A DNA stretch of 64,000 bases from JAUIAI01 sp045106815 (GTDB lineage: Bacteria; Pseudomonadota; Gammaproteobacteria; Burkholderiales; Burkholderiaceae_E). Of the stretch, positions 54,948 through 61,922 are shown piece by piece (within the stretch, counting starts at the first letter, position 1; each line of letters opens with the position of its first letter). Under the pieces are notes generated by a model that saw nothing but the letters and a program-made list of their open reading frames with translations, had not been told where the DNA came from and made no database searches. The DNA is taken from NCBI GenBank assembly GCA_045106815.1, contig JBGCFG010000022.1:186001-250000 (forward strand), written 5' to 3'. A program made the translations under genes and the position numbers.

Positions 54948-54991
54948 CACCCGGTCAACAGAAATGACGCAGGCATGCGCCACAATGCAAG

Positions 54992-55014
54992 AACGGCCGC
55001 TGAAAGCGGCCGTT
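54992..55014. terminator. Hairpin between convergent anmK and erpA
   Basis: A perfect 10-bp stem AACGGCCGCT / AGCGGCCGTT with a GAA loop, in the gap between two convergent genes. T-runs are poor on both strands, so it may be a weak bidirectional terminator or a transcript-end stabiliser. Confidence 0.65.
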
Positions 55015-55038
55015 GCGAAGCATAAACTGCCTAAGCGA

Positions 55039-55389
55039 TCAGGCAGAGAAACTCGAACCACAGCCGCAGGTAGTCGTGGCATTTGGATTCTTGATCACAA
55101 ACTGAGCACCTTCAAGATCTTCTTTGTAGTCGATTTCAGCGCCAACCAAATACTGATAGCTCATTGAATCGATCAACAGCGTGACACCTTCTTTCTCCAT
55201 GATGGTGTCATCTTCGTTGGTCTCTTCATCGAACGTGAAACCATACTGGAAACCAGAACAGCCACCACCCTGGACAAACACTCGCAGCTTGAGATCGTTG
55301 TTGCCCTCTTCTTCGATGAGATCCTTCACTTTAAAGGCCGCACTGTCGGTGAAAACGAGCGGGGCCGGCATTTCGGTCATTGCGTTCAT
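55039..55389 (-). CDS. erpA: Iron-sulfur cluster insertion protein ErpA
   Basis: A 116-residue A-type Fe-S carrier. Three conserved cysteines are seen in GGGCSGFQYGF and the C-terminal TTCGCGSSFS. The DSAAFKVKDLIEEEGN start is typical. It delivers clusters to enzymes such as those of isoprenoid synthesis and respiration. The ATG at 55389 has GGAG six bases upstream; a TTG four codons earlier is not needed. It lies 160 bp after argC on the same strand. Confidence 0.96.
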   Translation of the reverse strand: MNAMTEMPAPLVFTDSAAFKVKDLIEEEGNNDLKLRVFVQGGGCSGFQYGFTFDEETNEDDTIMEKEGVTLLIDSMSYQYLVGAEIDYKEDLEGAQFVIKNPNATTTCGCGSSFSA

Positions 55390-55549
55390 ATAACTCTCCA
55401 ATTAACTCAAGTTTAGCAGCCTGGCCCACGGTTTCAATAGAAGCCGTATGGTTACTGACCGGTGGCCCGCTTAGGGCCGGTTTCCGCCCAATTGCAACCC
55501 TTTAGAACCGATATTGGGTTCCGATCGCCATTCTTTCAAGTGAAAGAAA

Positions 55550-56602
55550 TCACGGCAGGACCGGCACCTGCATCAAGCCGGTCGTTTCGGGCAAGTCAAA
55601 CAACAAATTCATCACCTGCACGGCCTGCCCGGAAGCACCCTTGGTCAGATTGTCTTCAACAGCCAGAATCATCAGCAGGTCGCTCTCGGGTGGCCGATGG
55701 ATTGCCAGCCGCACCATATTGGACGCCCTGACTGAACGGGTCTCCGGTGAAGACCCCGCTGGCATGACATCCACAAACGGTTCGTGTTGATACCGTGTTT
55801 CATAGAGAGACTGAAAGTCATAGTCCAATGCCTCGGGCTTAAGCCTCACGTAAATCGTTGCGAGGATTCCGCGCACCAAGGGCAGCAGATGAGGCACAAA
55901 GGTTAGCTTGACTGGACCGGACGATACTGACTGCAGGCCTTGCACGATCTCAGGCCAGTGACGATGTCCGCCGACAGCATAGGCTTTGAAGTTATCGCCT
56001 GCCTCCGCAAACAAATTGCTCACGCTAGCTTTTCGGCCGGCGCCCGACACGCCTGACTTGCAGTCAGCAATCAGCGAGGTCTTATCGACTAAATCGCCAG
56101 ATGCTGACTCAAGCACCGGCATCAGCCCCAATTGCACAGCAGTCGGGTAGCACCCGGGCAATCCAATGACCCGGGCTCTGCAGATCTCATCTCGATTCAT
56201 CTCAGGCAGTCCATAAACAGCCTCTTCAAGCAAATCGGGACACGCATGATCAATTTTGTACCAGTGCTTGAAAGTAACCAGATCTTTCAGCCGAAAATCC
56301 GCCGCAAGGTCGATCACTCGCACACCGGCATCAACCAGTGAGCGTGCCTGTGACATCGCGACGCCATGCGGGGTGGCAAAGAACACCACATCGCACTGAG
56401 CGAGCTTCTCGGGATCGGGCTCATCGAAAACAAGATCAACGAACCCACGCAAAGAAGGGAACATTTCGTCCACACGAGAGCCAGCTTCCTGGCGTGAGGT
56501 GATAACGCGCAGATCAGCAGCGGGATGACTCGCCAACAAGCGAAGAAGTTCTACCCCGGTATATCCGGTACCGCCAACAATGCCAACTTTGATCTGCTTC
56601 AT
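55550..56602 (-). CDS. argC: N-acetyl-gamma-glutamyl-phosphate reductase
   Basis: A 350-residue NADPH enzyme, third step of arginine synthesis. It has IVGGTGYTGVELLRLL at the start (nucleotide loop), the catalytic Cys in IGLPGCYPTAVQLGL (about residue 152), KSGVSGAGRKA and GHRHWPEI. Length matches the family. It follows rpsI on the same strand, but a terminator at 56630-56659 lies between, so it should have its own promoter. No clear ArgR box was seen. Confidence 0.95.
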   Translation of the reverse strand: MKQIKVGIVGGTGYTGVELLRLLASHPAADLRVITSRQEAGSRVDEMFPSLRGFVDLVFDEPDPEKLAQCDVVFFATPHGVAMSQARSLVDAGVRVIDLAADFRLKDLVTFKHWYKIDHACPDLLEEAVYGLPEMNRDEICRARVIGLPGCYPTAVQLGLMPVLESASGDLVDKTSLIADCKSGVSGAGRKASVSNLFAEAGDNFKAYAVGGHRHWPEIVQGLQSVSSGPVKLTFVPHLLPLVRGILATIYVRLKPEALDYDFQSLYETRYQHEPFVDVMPAGSSPETRSVRASNMVRLAIHRPPESDLLMILAVEDNLTKGASGQAVQVMNLLFDLPETTGLMQVPVLP

Positions 56603-56629
56603 GTTTCACCTCAAACCGAATTACTCAAC

Positions 56630-56659
56630 AAAAAACCGCCGGCAAAGCGGCGGTTTTTT
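56630..56659 (-). terminator. Rho-independent terminator after rplM-rpsI
   Basis: An 11-bp perfect stem: 56630-56640 (AAAAAACCGCC) with 56649-56659 (GGCGGTTTTTT), loop GGCAAAGC, U-run on the minus-strand transcript. It lies 47 bp after the rpsI stop and is symmetric, so it could also act on the plus strand. Confidence 0.92.
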
Positions 56660-56705
56660 GTTTGACCGACGCTACCAACAGGGAGCGCCAACCATTCGCA
56701 AGTGA

Positions 56706-57098
56706 TTAGCGCTTGGAGAACTGCTTGCGACGTCGGGCTTTGTGAAAGCCGACTTTCTTACGCTCAACTTCTCTCGCGTCACGCGTCACCAGACCTGCCT
56801 GTGACAACGTGGGCTTCAATCCTTCGTCGTATTCGATCAGCGCACGCGTGATGCCATGCCGAACAGCACCAGCCTGTCCAGACTCACCACCTCCACGAAC
56901 GTTCACCATCACATCGAAGGTATCCAGGTTGGAAGTCAGTTCAAGCGGCTGACGCACAATCATCCGGCCGGTCTCGCGAGAAAAAAACTCATCAAGCGGA
57001 CGGCCATTCACGACCATCTTCCCGCTGCCTTTCTTGATGAACACACGGGCCACTGAAGTTTTGCGCCGTCCGGTTCCGTAATTGTATTCGCCGATCAT
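56706..57098 (-). CDS. rpsI: Ribosomal protein uS9
   Basis: A 130-residue small-subunit protein. It starts YNYGTGRRKTSVARVFIKKG after the initiating residues, has the NVRGGGESGQAGAVRHGI stretch, and ends with the basic KARRRKQFSKR tail that reaches the P-site tRNA. It lies 3 bp after rplM, the universal pairing. Confidence 0.97.
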   Translation of the reverse strand: MIGEYNYGTGRRKTSVARVFIKKGSGKMVVNGRPLDEFFSRETGRMIVRQPLELTSNLDTFDVMVNVRGGGESGQAGAVRHGITRALIEYDEGLKPTLSQAGLVTRDAREVERKKVGFHKARRRKQFSKR

Positions 57099-57101
57099 GA
57101 A

Positions 57102-57530
57102 TTAGATTTCCAGAGATTGGGGTTGCTGCGCAGTATGAGGATGCGTGTCGTTACCGTAGATTTTAAGCTTCTTGATCATCGCGTAGCCCAACGGTCCCTT
57201 CGGCAACATGCCTTTCACAGCTAGCTCAAGCGCTCGCCCTGGCTTGCGAGCCTGCAGTTTCTCGAAAGTGTCAGAGTAAATGCCGCCTGGATATCCGGAA
57301 TGACGGTGATAGACCTTGTCGGTTGCCTTCTTGCCGGTCACGCGAATCTTGTCAGCATTCACAACGACGATGAAGTCGCCGGTGTCGACATGCGGCGTGT
57401 ACTCGGGCTTATGCTTGCCACGAAGGCGACTTGCGATTTCCGCAGCCAGACGACCCAGGATCTTCTCAGAGCCATCCACTAAGTACCAATTGCGCTCCAC
57501 TTCATGCGCCTTGGCTGAAAAAGTCTTCAT
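57102..57530 (-). CDS. rplM: Ribosomal protein uL13
   Basis: A 142-residue large-subunit protein. It has WYLVDGSEKILGRLAAEIA, LRGKHKPEYTPHVDTGDF, YHRHSGYPGG and MLPKGPLGYAMIKKLKIY. Its ATG is about 310 bp downstream of the best promoter match (57849-57878), an unusually long leader that contains four 16-bp repeats. It is co-transcribed with rpsI. Confidence 0.97.
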   Translation of the reverse strand: MKTFSAKAHEVERNWYLVDGSEKILGRLAAEIASRLRGKHKPEYTPHVDTGDFIVVVNADKIRVTGKKATDKVYHRHSGYPGGIYSDTFEKLQARKPGRALELAVKGMLPKGPLGYAMIKKLKIYGNDTHPHTAQQPQSLEI

Positions 57531-57687
57531 TTCTGCTAATTCCGTCGGTGAAACTACCGTTGCGTTGATCTTCTGCCCGCTTTCGTGAGGGTCAAGGCCA
57601 AAAGAGCGGGTGTTGAAATATCCGCTGCATCAGGCTTTGCGATGCTTTTACGATGCAAAGGCACGATCCATGGGACACCTAGATGAA

Positions 57688-57751
57688 CCACAAGCTGCTT
57701 GGGCCAAAACCTGTTTGAGCCACAAACTGTTTCAGCCACAACCTAGACTCG
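57688..57751 (-). repeat. Four tandem 16-bp repeats in the rplM leader
   Basis: Plus-strand units begin at 57688, 57704, 57720 and 57736, with exact 16-bp spacing and a consensus close to CCACAAACTGTTTGAG. Units 2 and 3 are most alike; unit 4 is the most worn. In the minus-strand rplM leader RNA this gives repeated UUUGUGG and AAACAG pieces. Not explained by any coding frame I trust. Confidence 0.75.
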
Positions 57752-57848
57752 CCCCGACACGCTGGCTTCCCTGCCTTGTGCCTTCCTTTCTGCCCAATCG
57801 CGCCTTCACAGGACGCGGCGATACCGCGTTCTCTCCACGAAGCCCTCG

Positions 57849-57878
57849 ATTATAGCCGTGTTCCGTCGCGACGGTCAA
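57849..57878 (-). promoter_or_regulatory. Sigma-70 promoter of rplM-rpsI
   Basis: On the minus strand: -35 TTGACC (57878-57873), 18-bp spacer, perfect -10 TATAAT (57854-57849). Transcription would start near 57842, leaving a ~310-base leader before rplM. Confidence 0.75.
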
Positions 57879-57982
57879 AGCAGGCCGCAGATTCAATGAC
57901 TGGCCTCCAGCGTCAATCTGGCGTGCGCTCAGACCCAGCGCCGCAGTCGCGAGTGCAGTTGAGAGAGAAGCGGCCGTACAAA

Positions 57983-58067
57983 AGAAAAAGCCCGTCCAAA
58001 TTGGGCGGGCTGAATCCACCTTTATGGAGGGTGGAGGAGACAAAAGTTGGATCGCCAAGCGATCAAT
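57983..58067 (-). ncRNA. Candidate small RNA (~85 nt) with CU-rich anti-Shine-Dalgarno stretch
   Basis: No gene explains this minus-strand unit. A promoter (58074-58102) would start it near 58067. The predicted RNA has three hairpins in order. The first has a GAUCGC/GCGAUC stem (58050-58055 with 58059-58064). A single-stranded UCUCCUCC stretch (58040-58033) follows, complementary to Shine-Dalgarno sequences. The second is a UCCACC/GGUGGA hairpin (58015-58035). The third is a GC-rich terminator stem (57989-57997 with 58003-58011, one mismatch) followed by a U-run. It belongs to no family I can name; the layout is like anti-SD regulatory RNAs of other proteobacteria. Expression is unproven. Confidence 0.6.
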
Positions 58068-58073
58068 GAACAA

Positions 58074-58102
58074 AGTATAGACAATCTTTTGTTGCAGCGC
58101 AA
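58074..58102 (-). promoter_or_regulatory. Sigma-70 promoter of the candidate small RNA
   Basis: On the minus strand: -35 TTGCGC (58102-58097), exactly 17 bp, then -10 TATACT (58079-58074). The DNA upstream is strikingly A/T-rich, which could act as an UP element. Confidence 0.6.
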
Positions 58103-58454
58103 GAGCAATTCTTCCCATTTTGGAGACAGCTTAAGGTCGAGTTCACAATTCGAGTTAATTGACAACTTTTGGAGTTCGTCGAAATTGACAAACAGAAACA
58201 ACAGCACTGCAATTTCAATAAGTTATAAATTCTTGGTAATACGTTTTAGCTAGTAAAAATCGATTCAGATTGATTTTTTTCACCTAAAACTAACGAATTT
58301 GAGCGTTAGCGCTACCTATTTGACCGTCAAGGCGAACCCTCAATGCTGCTTCGCAGCATCAGTTTAGTGCAGTATTTTTGGCCATTTGGTGCAAACAAGC
58401 CAATAAGGTGCACAACATTTGTCCATGCATTTGAGTGGCTAGCCGGCGTTAGAC
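58103..58454. other. A/T-rich non-coding gap upstream of osmC
   Basis: About 350 bp with clearly lower GC than its surroundings, worst at 58110-58300. No ORF with coding character is seen. A perfect 7-bp hairpin ATGCTGC-TTC-GCAGCAT lies at 58343-58359, and a GTGCA/TGCAC pair at 58391-58412. Together with 57531-57982 it makes the longest gene-free stretch of the window. It may hold the osmC promoter; no clear -35/-10 pair was found. Confidence 0.55.
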
Positions 58455-58484
58455 TTGCGGCTGTTTATATATAGGGGACGGCCA

Positions 58485-58907
58485 ATGCAATGCAAAGTGC
58501 GGTGGACGGGACTACCCGGGATGAGTTTCGTCGCGGAAACCGGGAGCGGGCACGCAGTTATGCTCGACGGCGCAGTCGATGGTGGCGGCTCAAACCTAGC
58601 GCCTCGCCCAATGGAAATGGTTCTACTCGGGACCGGCGGCTGCTCCGCATACGACATCGTCGTCATTCTGCGCAGGAGCGGACAAGACATTACTGGCTGC
58701 GAAGTGCAACTTGATTCCACCCGCGCCGACACCGACCCAAAGGTATTCACGTCCATTCGGTTTCATTTCACTGTCACCGGCAGAGCGCTAAAGCCCAATC
58801 TTGTTGAACGCGCCATCAAGTTAAGTCACGACAAATACTGCTCAGCCTCAATCATGCTCGCGCATTCGGTTGAGATGTCCCACACCTGGGAAATTGTCGA
58901 GGCTTAA
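58485..58907 (+). CDS. OsmC family protein (YhfA-like)
   Basis: A 140-residue OsmC/Ohr-superfamily protein. Such proteins use two cysteines to reduce organic hydroperoxides. Here Cys is seen in LLGTGGCSAYD (about residue 54) and in HDKYCSASIML (about residue 118). The pattern NLAPRPMEMVLLG is typical of the YhfA-like branch. The ATG at 58485 has GGGGA upstream; ten residues of an upstream extension from 58455 are not family-like. The end is 5 bp from convergent coq7. Confidence 0.9.
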   Translation: MQCKVRWTGLPGMSFVAETGSGHAVMLDGAVDGGGSNLAPRPMEMVLLGTGGCSAYDIVVILRRSGQDITGCEVQLDSTRADTDPKVFTSIRFHFTVTGRALKPNLVERAIKLSHDKYCSASIMLAHSVEMSHTWEIVEA

Positions 58908-58912
58908 GACTT

Positions 58913-59572
58913 CTATAAGTAACGTGCCGTAGTGGTCATCACTTTCGCCACAGTACGCATCAACACCCGAGCCGGCGCCGGCACTGGCGCCCCACCCATC
59001 CGGCGCGCCGTCGCACCGTGTTGCGCCTCGTCCTGTTTCATTTGAGCAACGATCGCCCGAGACCGTTGGTCTTTTGACGACATCTCAGTGAGATGACCGT
59101 CCAGATGCTGCTCAACCTGACGTTCTGTTTCCATCATGAAGCCCATGCTCGCCTTGTCACCGAGGCGGCCAGCGACCAGCCCCATGGCAAAAGAGGCGCC
59201 GTACCAAACTGGGTTGAGAATCGATGGTGGCGTCTCGAGTTCCTTCAGCCGCTGTGCGGTCCAGGCAAGATGATCTCGCTCCTCTACCGCTGCATCAGCA
59301 AGGCGCTCGCGAATATCCGGAGACCGCGCCATCAAGCCTTGTCCCTCATATAGCGCCTGCGCGCAAATCTCACCGACATGATTCACGCGCATGAGCGAAC
59401 CAGACAGGCGACGCTCGCTTTCTGTGAGCTGCTCATCCGATGTTTCATCAACGGCAGCGGATTGATCTGCGGGATTAGGACGGCTCGCCTGAGCACTTCC
59501 GGCAAGCACATTGACTGATCGCTGCGCGGCGCTAATGAGTCGATCGGTGAGATTGAAGCGACGAATGGACAT
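58913..59572 (-). CDS. coq7: 2-polyprenyl-3-methyl-6-methoxy-1,4-benzoquinone monooxygenase Coq7
   Basis: A 219-residue di-iron carboxylate enzyme of ubiquinone synthesis. Iron ligands follow the family pattern: a Glu in the N-terminal SERRLSGSLMRVNHVGEICA stretch (the family's E and ExxH pieces), EERDHLAW, ETERQVEQHLDGH and DEAQHGATARRMG. The first ~50 residues form a polar extension before the conserved MRVNHVGE. The Coq7 type rather than UbiF is common in betaproteobacteria. Monocistronic. Confidence 0.94.
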   Translation of the reverse strand: MSIRRFNLTDRLISAAQRSVNVLAGSAQASRPNPADQSAAVDETSDEQLTESERRLSGSLMRVNHVGEICAQALYEGQGLMARSPDIRERLADAAVEERDHLAWTAQRLKELETPPSILNPVWYGASFAMGLVAGRLGDKASMGFMMETERQVEQHLDGHLTEMSSKDQRSRAIVAQMKQDEAQHGATARRMGGAPVPAPARVLMRTVAKVMTTTARYL

Positions 59573-59767
59573 GATGCATTCCGTGTTTGTTGCCTGCTGG
59601 CCACAGGAAATAGAAAAAATGGGACCTCAAACGATGCAGCGCTTTGACCCGGGTCTGAATTTGGTGAGAATAACCTTAACTTCTTGCCGAGGAAAAAATC
59701 AAAACTCGGGGAGTTGCGGTGGTTGACCTGCCACCTTTGATTTATGAGAAACCTAGGAGATTACTCA

Positions 59768-60718
59768 ATGAAAAAATCACTTCTCGCGGTAGCGGTCGCG
59801 GCAGCACTCCCCGCAGCAGCCATCGCACAAACCAATGTTCAGCTTTACGGTATTGGTGACGCCGCAATCACCATCGCGAATGACGACGCCAGCAGCAACG
59901 GTGACACGCAGTTTCAGATGAGCGACGGTATCCAGTCCGGTTCACGGGTTGGTGTTCAGGGCAGCGAAGATCTCGGCGGTGGCTTGTCAGCTACTTTCCG
60001 CTTCGAGCTCGGTCTGGACGTTGACGACGGTGACGGCGAAGGCAAGCTCTTCGGTCGTCAGGCTCGTATTGGCCTGAAAGGTAACTTCGGTGAAGTTCGC
60101 TTTGGTCGTCAGTACACCCCGATCTTCTGGAGTTCGATCGGTTATGACTTCTCAGGCTTCGGTTGGTATAACAACCACTTCGCCCTCGCCGGCAGTGCTG
60201 GTCGTCTGGACAACATGATCGAGTACCGCAACAAGTTCGGCGGTGTAAGGCTCATCTTGATGGCTGCTCCGACCGAATCAGCTGACCCCAACGAAGATGA
60301 CTTCATCTACGGTTTGGGTGTTAACTACAGTGGTGGCGCATGGGGCATCGGTGGTGGTTACCACAGCGAAGGTGCTGCACAAAACGTGATCCACCTCGGC
60401 GGTAAGGTACAACTCGGCGCATTCGGCTTCGGCTTGAACTACGGTATTAATGACCGCGACAACGGCACCGAGCGTACCGAGATCGCTCTGTCATTTGGCT
60501 TGAAGCTTGGCGCCTCCGGCAACATGGTGCTGAACTATTCGATCAACGAAGACGATGCCGCCTCTGACTTCACAGAACTCGGCCTGTCCTACGGTCACTC
60601 CATGTCCAAGCGCACCAACTGGTACGTCTCACTGGGTATTGACGACATCGACGGCGCAAACGGCGCAGCCGGTACCACGCCAACTCTGATTTCAGCTGGT
60701 ATCCGTCACAAGTTCTAA
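59768..60718 (+). CDS. Gram-negative porin (betaproteobacterial type)
   Basis: A 316-residue outer-membrane general porin. The signal peptide MKKSLLAVAVAAALPAAAIA is cut before QTNVQLYG. The mature protein shows the porin pattern: VQLYGIGDAAIT, a GSRVGVQGSEDLGGGLSATF strand, FGRQARIGLKG and LKGNFGEVRFGRQYTPIF, and a final strand ending in Phe (GIRHKF) as required for outer-membrane insertion. The ATG at 59768 has AGGAG nine bases upstream. It is followed by a strong terminator. Codon use is even and biased toward preferred codons, in line with high expression. Confidence 0.95.
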   Translation: MKKSLLAVAVAAALPAAAIAQTNVQLYGIGDAAITIANDDASSNGDTQFQMSDGIQSGSRVGVQGSEDLGGGLSATFRFELGLDVDDGDGEGKLFGRQARIGLKGNFGEVRFGRQYTPIFWSSIGYDFSGFGWYNNHFALAGSAGRLDNMIEYRNKFGGVRLILMAAPTESADPNEDDFIYGLGVNYSGGAWGIGGGYHSEGAAQNVIHLGGKVQLGAFGFGLNYGINDRDNGTERTEIALSFGLKLGASGNMVLNYSINEDDAASDFTELGLSYGHSMSKRTNWYVSLGIDDIDGANGAAGTTPTLISAGIRHKF

Positions 60719-60758
60719 AAATAATTCGGCCTACGAGCCGAAGTTAGTGAAGTGACTA

Positions 60759-60789
60759 AGCGTCGGGGCAACCCGGCGCTTTTTTTTTT
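60759..60789 (+). terminator. Rho-independent terminator after the porin gene
   Basis: A 9-bp stem AGCGTCGGG / CCCGGCGCT (one G-T pair) with a GCAA tetraloop and nine following T on the plus strand, 40 bp after the porin stop. Confidence 0.93.
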
Positions 60790-60810
60790 GGCTTGTTGTT
60801 GTTGGCTTGT

Positions 60811-61009
60811 GATTCGGCGATCGTGGGGGCTTGTGGTGGGGGGATAAGGCGGCGGCCCGGCTTCGCCGGACTTCCCGGCGGCAAGACTCTAATCGGGGGT
60901 CTGGCAGAACTCGCTTCGCTCAGACATGCTGCCCGCCTGATCCCCGATTAGAGCCTCACCACCGGCTTGCCTTAATCCCCCCACCACAAGCCCCCACGAT
61001 CGCCGAATC
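60811..61009 (+). repeat. Long inverted-repeat element, copy A (core in plus orientation)
   Basis: About 199 bp that can fold into one giant hairpin. The outer arms are 40 bp, 60811-60850 with 60969-61009, and are perfectly complementary but for one extra base. A side hairpin CCGGC-TTC-GCCGG lies at 60857-60869. The upper stem is CTCTAATCGGGG (60887-60898) with CCCCGATTAGAG (60942-60953). The core at 60899-60941 holds CTCGCTTCGCTCAGACATG. The same architecture and core appear inverted at 61175-61379. No transposase is near. Confidence 0.88.
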
Positions 61010-61174
61010 AATGTACCGATTGGTGAGCGCAAAAAAAAACGACGGGAATTGCTGGGGGAAAAGAAAACCGGGAGGCGCGCAACCTGGCGCACGAAACTCA
61101 CAAGGTCCTCCAACTGCGCACAAACAAACCGCCGCCCGCACCCCCTTCCACGAGCGCGCACCTTAGGCGCTGCA

Positions 61175-61379
61175 GCATTCGGGCTTGAGGGGGGCATGAC
61201 GGTTCGGGTGATTGAGGCAAGCCAAGTGAGCGGAGCTGATCGGGGATCAGGCTGGCAGCATGTCTGAGCGAAGCGAGTTCTGCCAGACCCCCGATCAGCT
61301 CCGCTCACTTGGGAAGTCCGGCGCAGCCGGACCGCCGCCTATCACCCGGCCAACAAACCTTCACGCCAAGCCCGAATGC
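61175..61379 (-). repeat. Long inverted-repeat element, copy B (core in minus orientation)
   Basis: About 205 bp, related to copy A and inverted. The outer arm is GCATTCGGGCTTG (61175-61187) with its complement at 61367-61379; an inner part CGGGTGAT is at 61205-61212 with its complement at 61341-61348. A perfect 23-bp upper stem joins 61223-61245 with 61289-61311. The core lies between, matching copy A at almost every base. The side hairpin CCGGC-TGC-GCCGG also recurs (61318-61330). The stems have other sequences than in copy A, yet pair fully, so pairing rather than sequence seems conserved there. Confidence 0.88.
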
Positions 61380-61401
61380 CAACCCCTAACGCAAAAGTTA
61401 C

Positions 61402-61418
61402 TTTAGGCTTAAACTAAA
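61402..61418 (+). promoter_or_regulatory. Palindromic operator-like site before the marR-family gene
   Basis: TTTAG-N7-CTAAA, 17 bp, ends 3 bases before the ATG of the MarR-family gene. MarR proteins usually bind such AT-rich palindromes near their own promoter, so self-repression is a fair guess. The promoter itself is not clear. Confidence 0.55.
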
Positions 61419-61421
61419 TGG

Positions 61422-61922
61422 ATGAGGACGCCATCTATCGATCTCGAGACCCGCGCAGAGTCATCCGACCATGCTGCCCTGCGACTCTGGTTGCGTCTGC
61501 TCACCTGCACCAACCTGGTAGAGCACTCGATTCGCGCCAGACTTCGTGCCGACTTTGGTAGCACCCTTCCCCGCTTTGATCTGCTGGCACAACTGGAAAG
61601 GGTACCCGACGGTTTACGCATGAGCGAACTATCGCAGCGCATGATGGTGACCGGCGGCAACATTACCGCTTTGACCGAGCAATTACAGTCAGAGGGTTTA
61701 ATTGAGCGCACATCTGACCCAGTCGATCGGCGCGTAACCCGTGTCAGCCTGACCCAAATCGGCCGCCGACGTTTTTCTGAAATGGCCAGCGCGCACCAAC
61801 ACTGGGTTGGCGAACTTACCGAAAGCCTAGGTCCTGACGACGCGCGCCAGCTGTTCGAATTGCTGGGCAAACTAAAGCTGAGCGTTCAATCCGCTCAAAC
61901 TGATGAGGCAAAAACGCAATGA
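61422..61922 (+). CDS. MarR family transcriptional regulator
   Basis: A 166-residue winged-helix regulator. It has the LRADFGSTLPRFDLLAQLER helix region, the recognition part MSELSQRMMVTGGNITALTE and the wing DPVDRRVTRVSLTQIGRR (the DxRxxR-type motif of the family). It probably senses an acyl- or aroyl-CoA or an aromatic acid, as neighbours are CoA-ester enzymes. The Shine-Dalgarno is poor. The stop overlaps the next ATG (ATGA), so regulator and enzymes are one operon. The ligand is unknown. Confidence 0.9.
   Translation: MRTPSIDLETRAESSDHAALRLWLRLLTCTNLVEHSIRARLRADFGSTLPRFDLLAQLERVPDGLRMSELSQRMMVTGGNITALTEQLQSEGLIERTSDPVDRRVTRVSLTQIGRRRFSEMASAHQHWVGELTESLGPDDARQLFELLGKLKLSVQSAQTDEAKTQ

Noticed and set aside
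57732..58118. A 128-codon minus-strand frame across the rplM promoter region
   Set aside because: It runs through a terminator hairpin, a promoter and the small-RNA candidate; no good ribosome site and no protein-like pattern.
60831..61308. Open frames on both strands over the long repeats, giving a shared GSGRTRFAQTC peptide
   Set aside because: The shared peptide is only the translation of the repeated core in both copies; no Shine-Dalgarno or family resemblance, and the DNA is explained by inverted repeats.
60811..61379. The two inverted repeats as a retron or a CRISPR-like array
   Set aside because: No reverse transcriptase or Cas gene nearby, only two copies in opposite orientation, no regular spacers.
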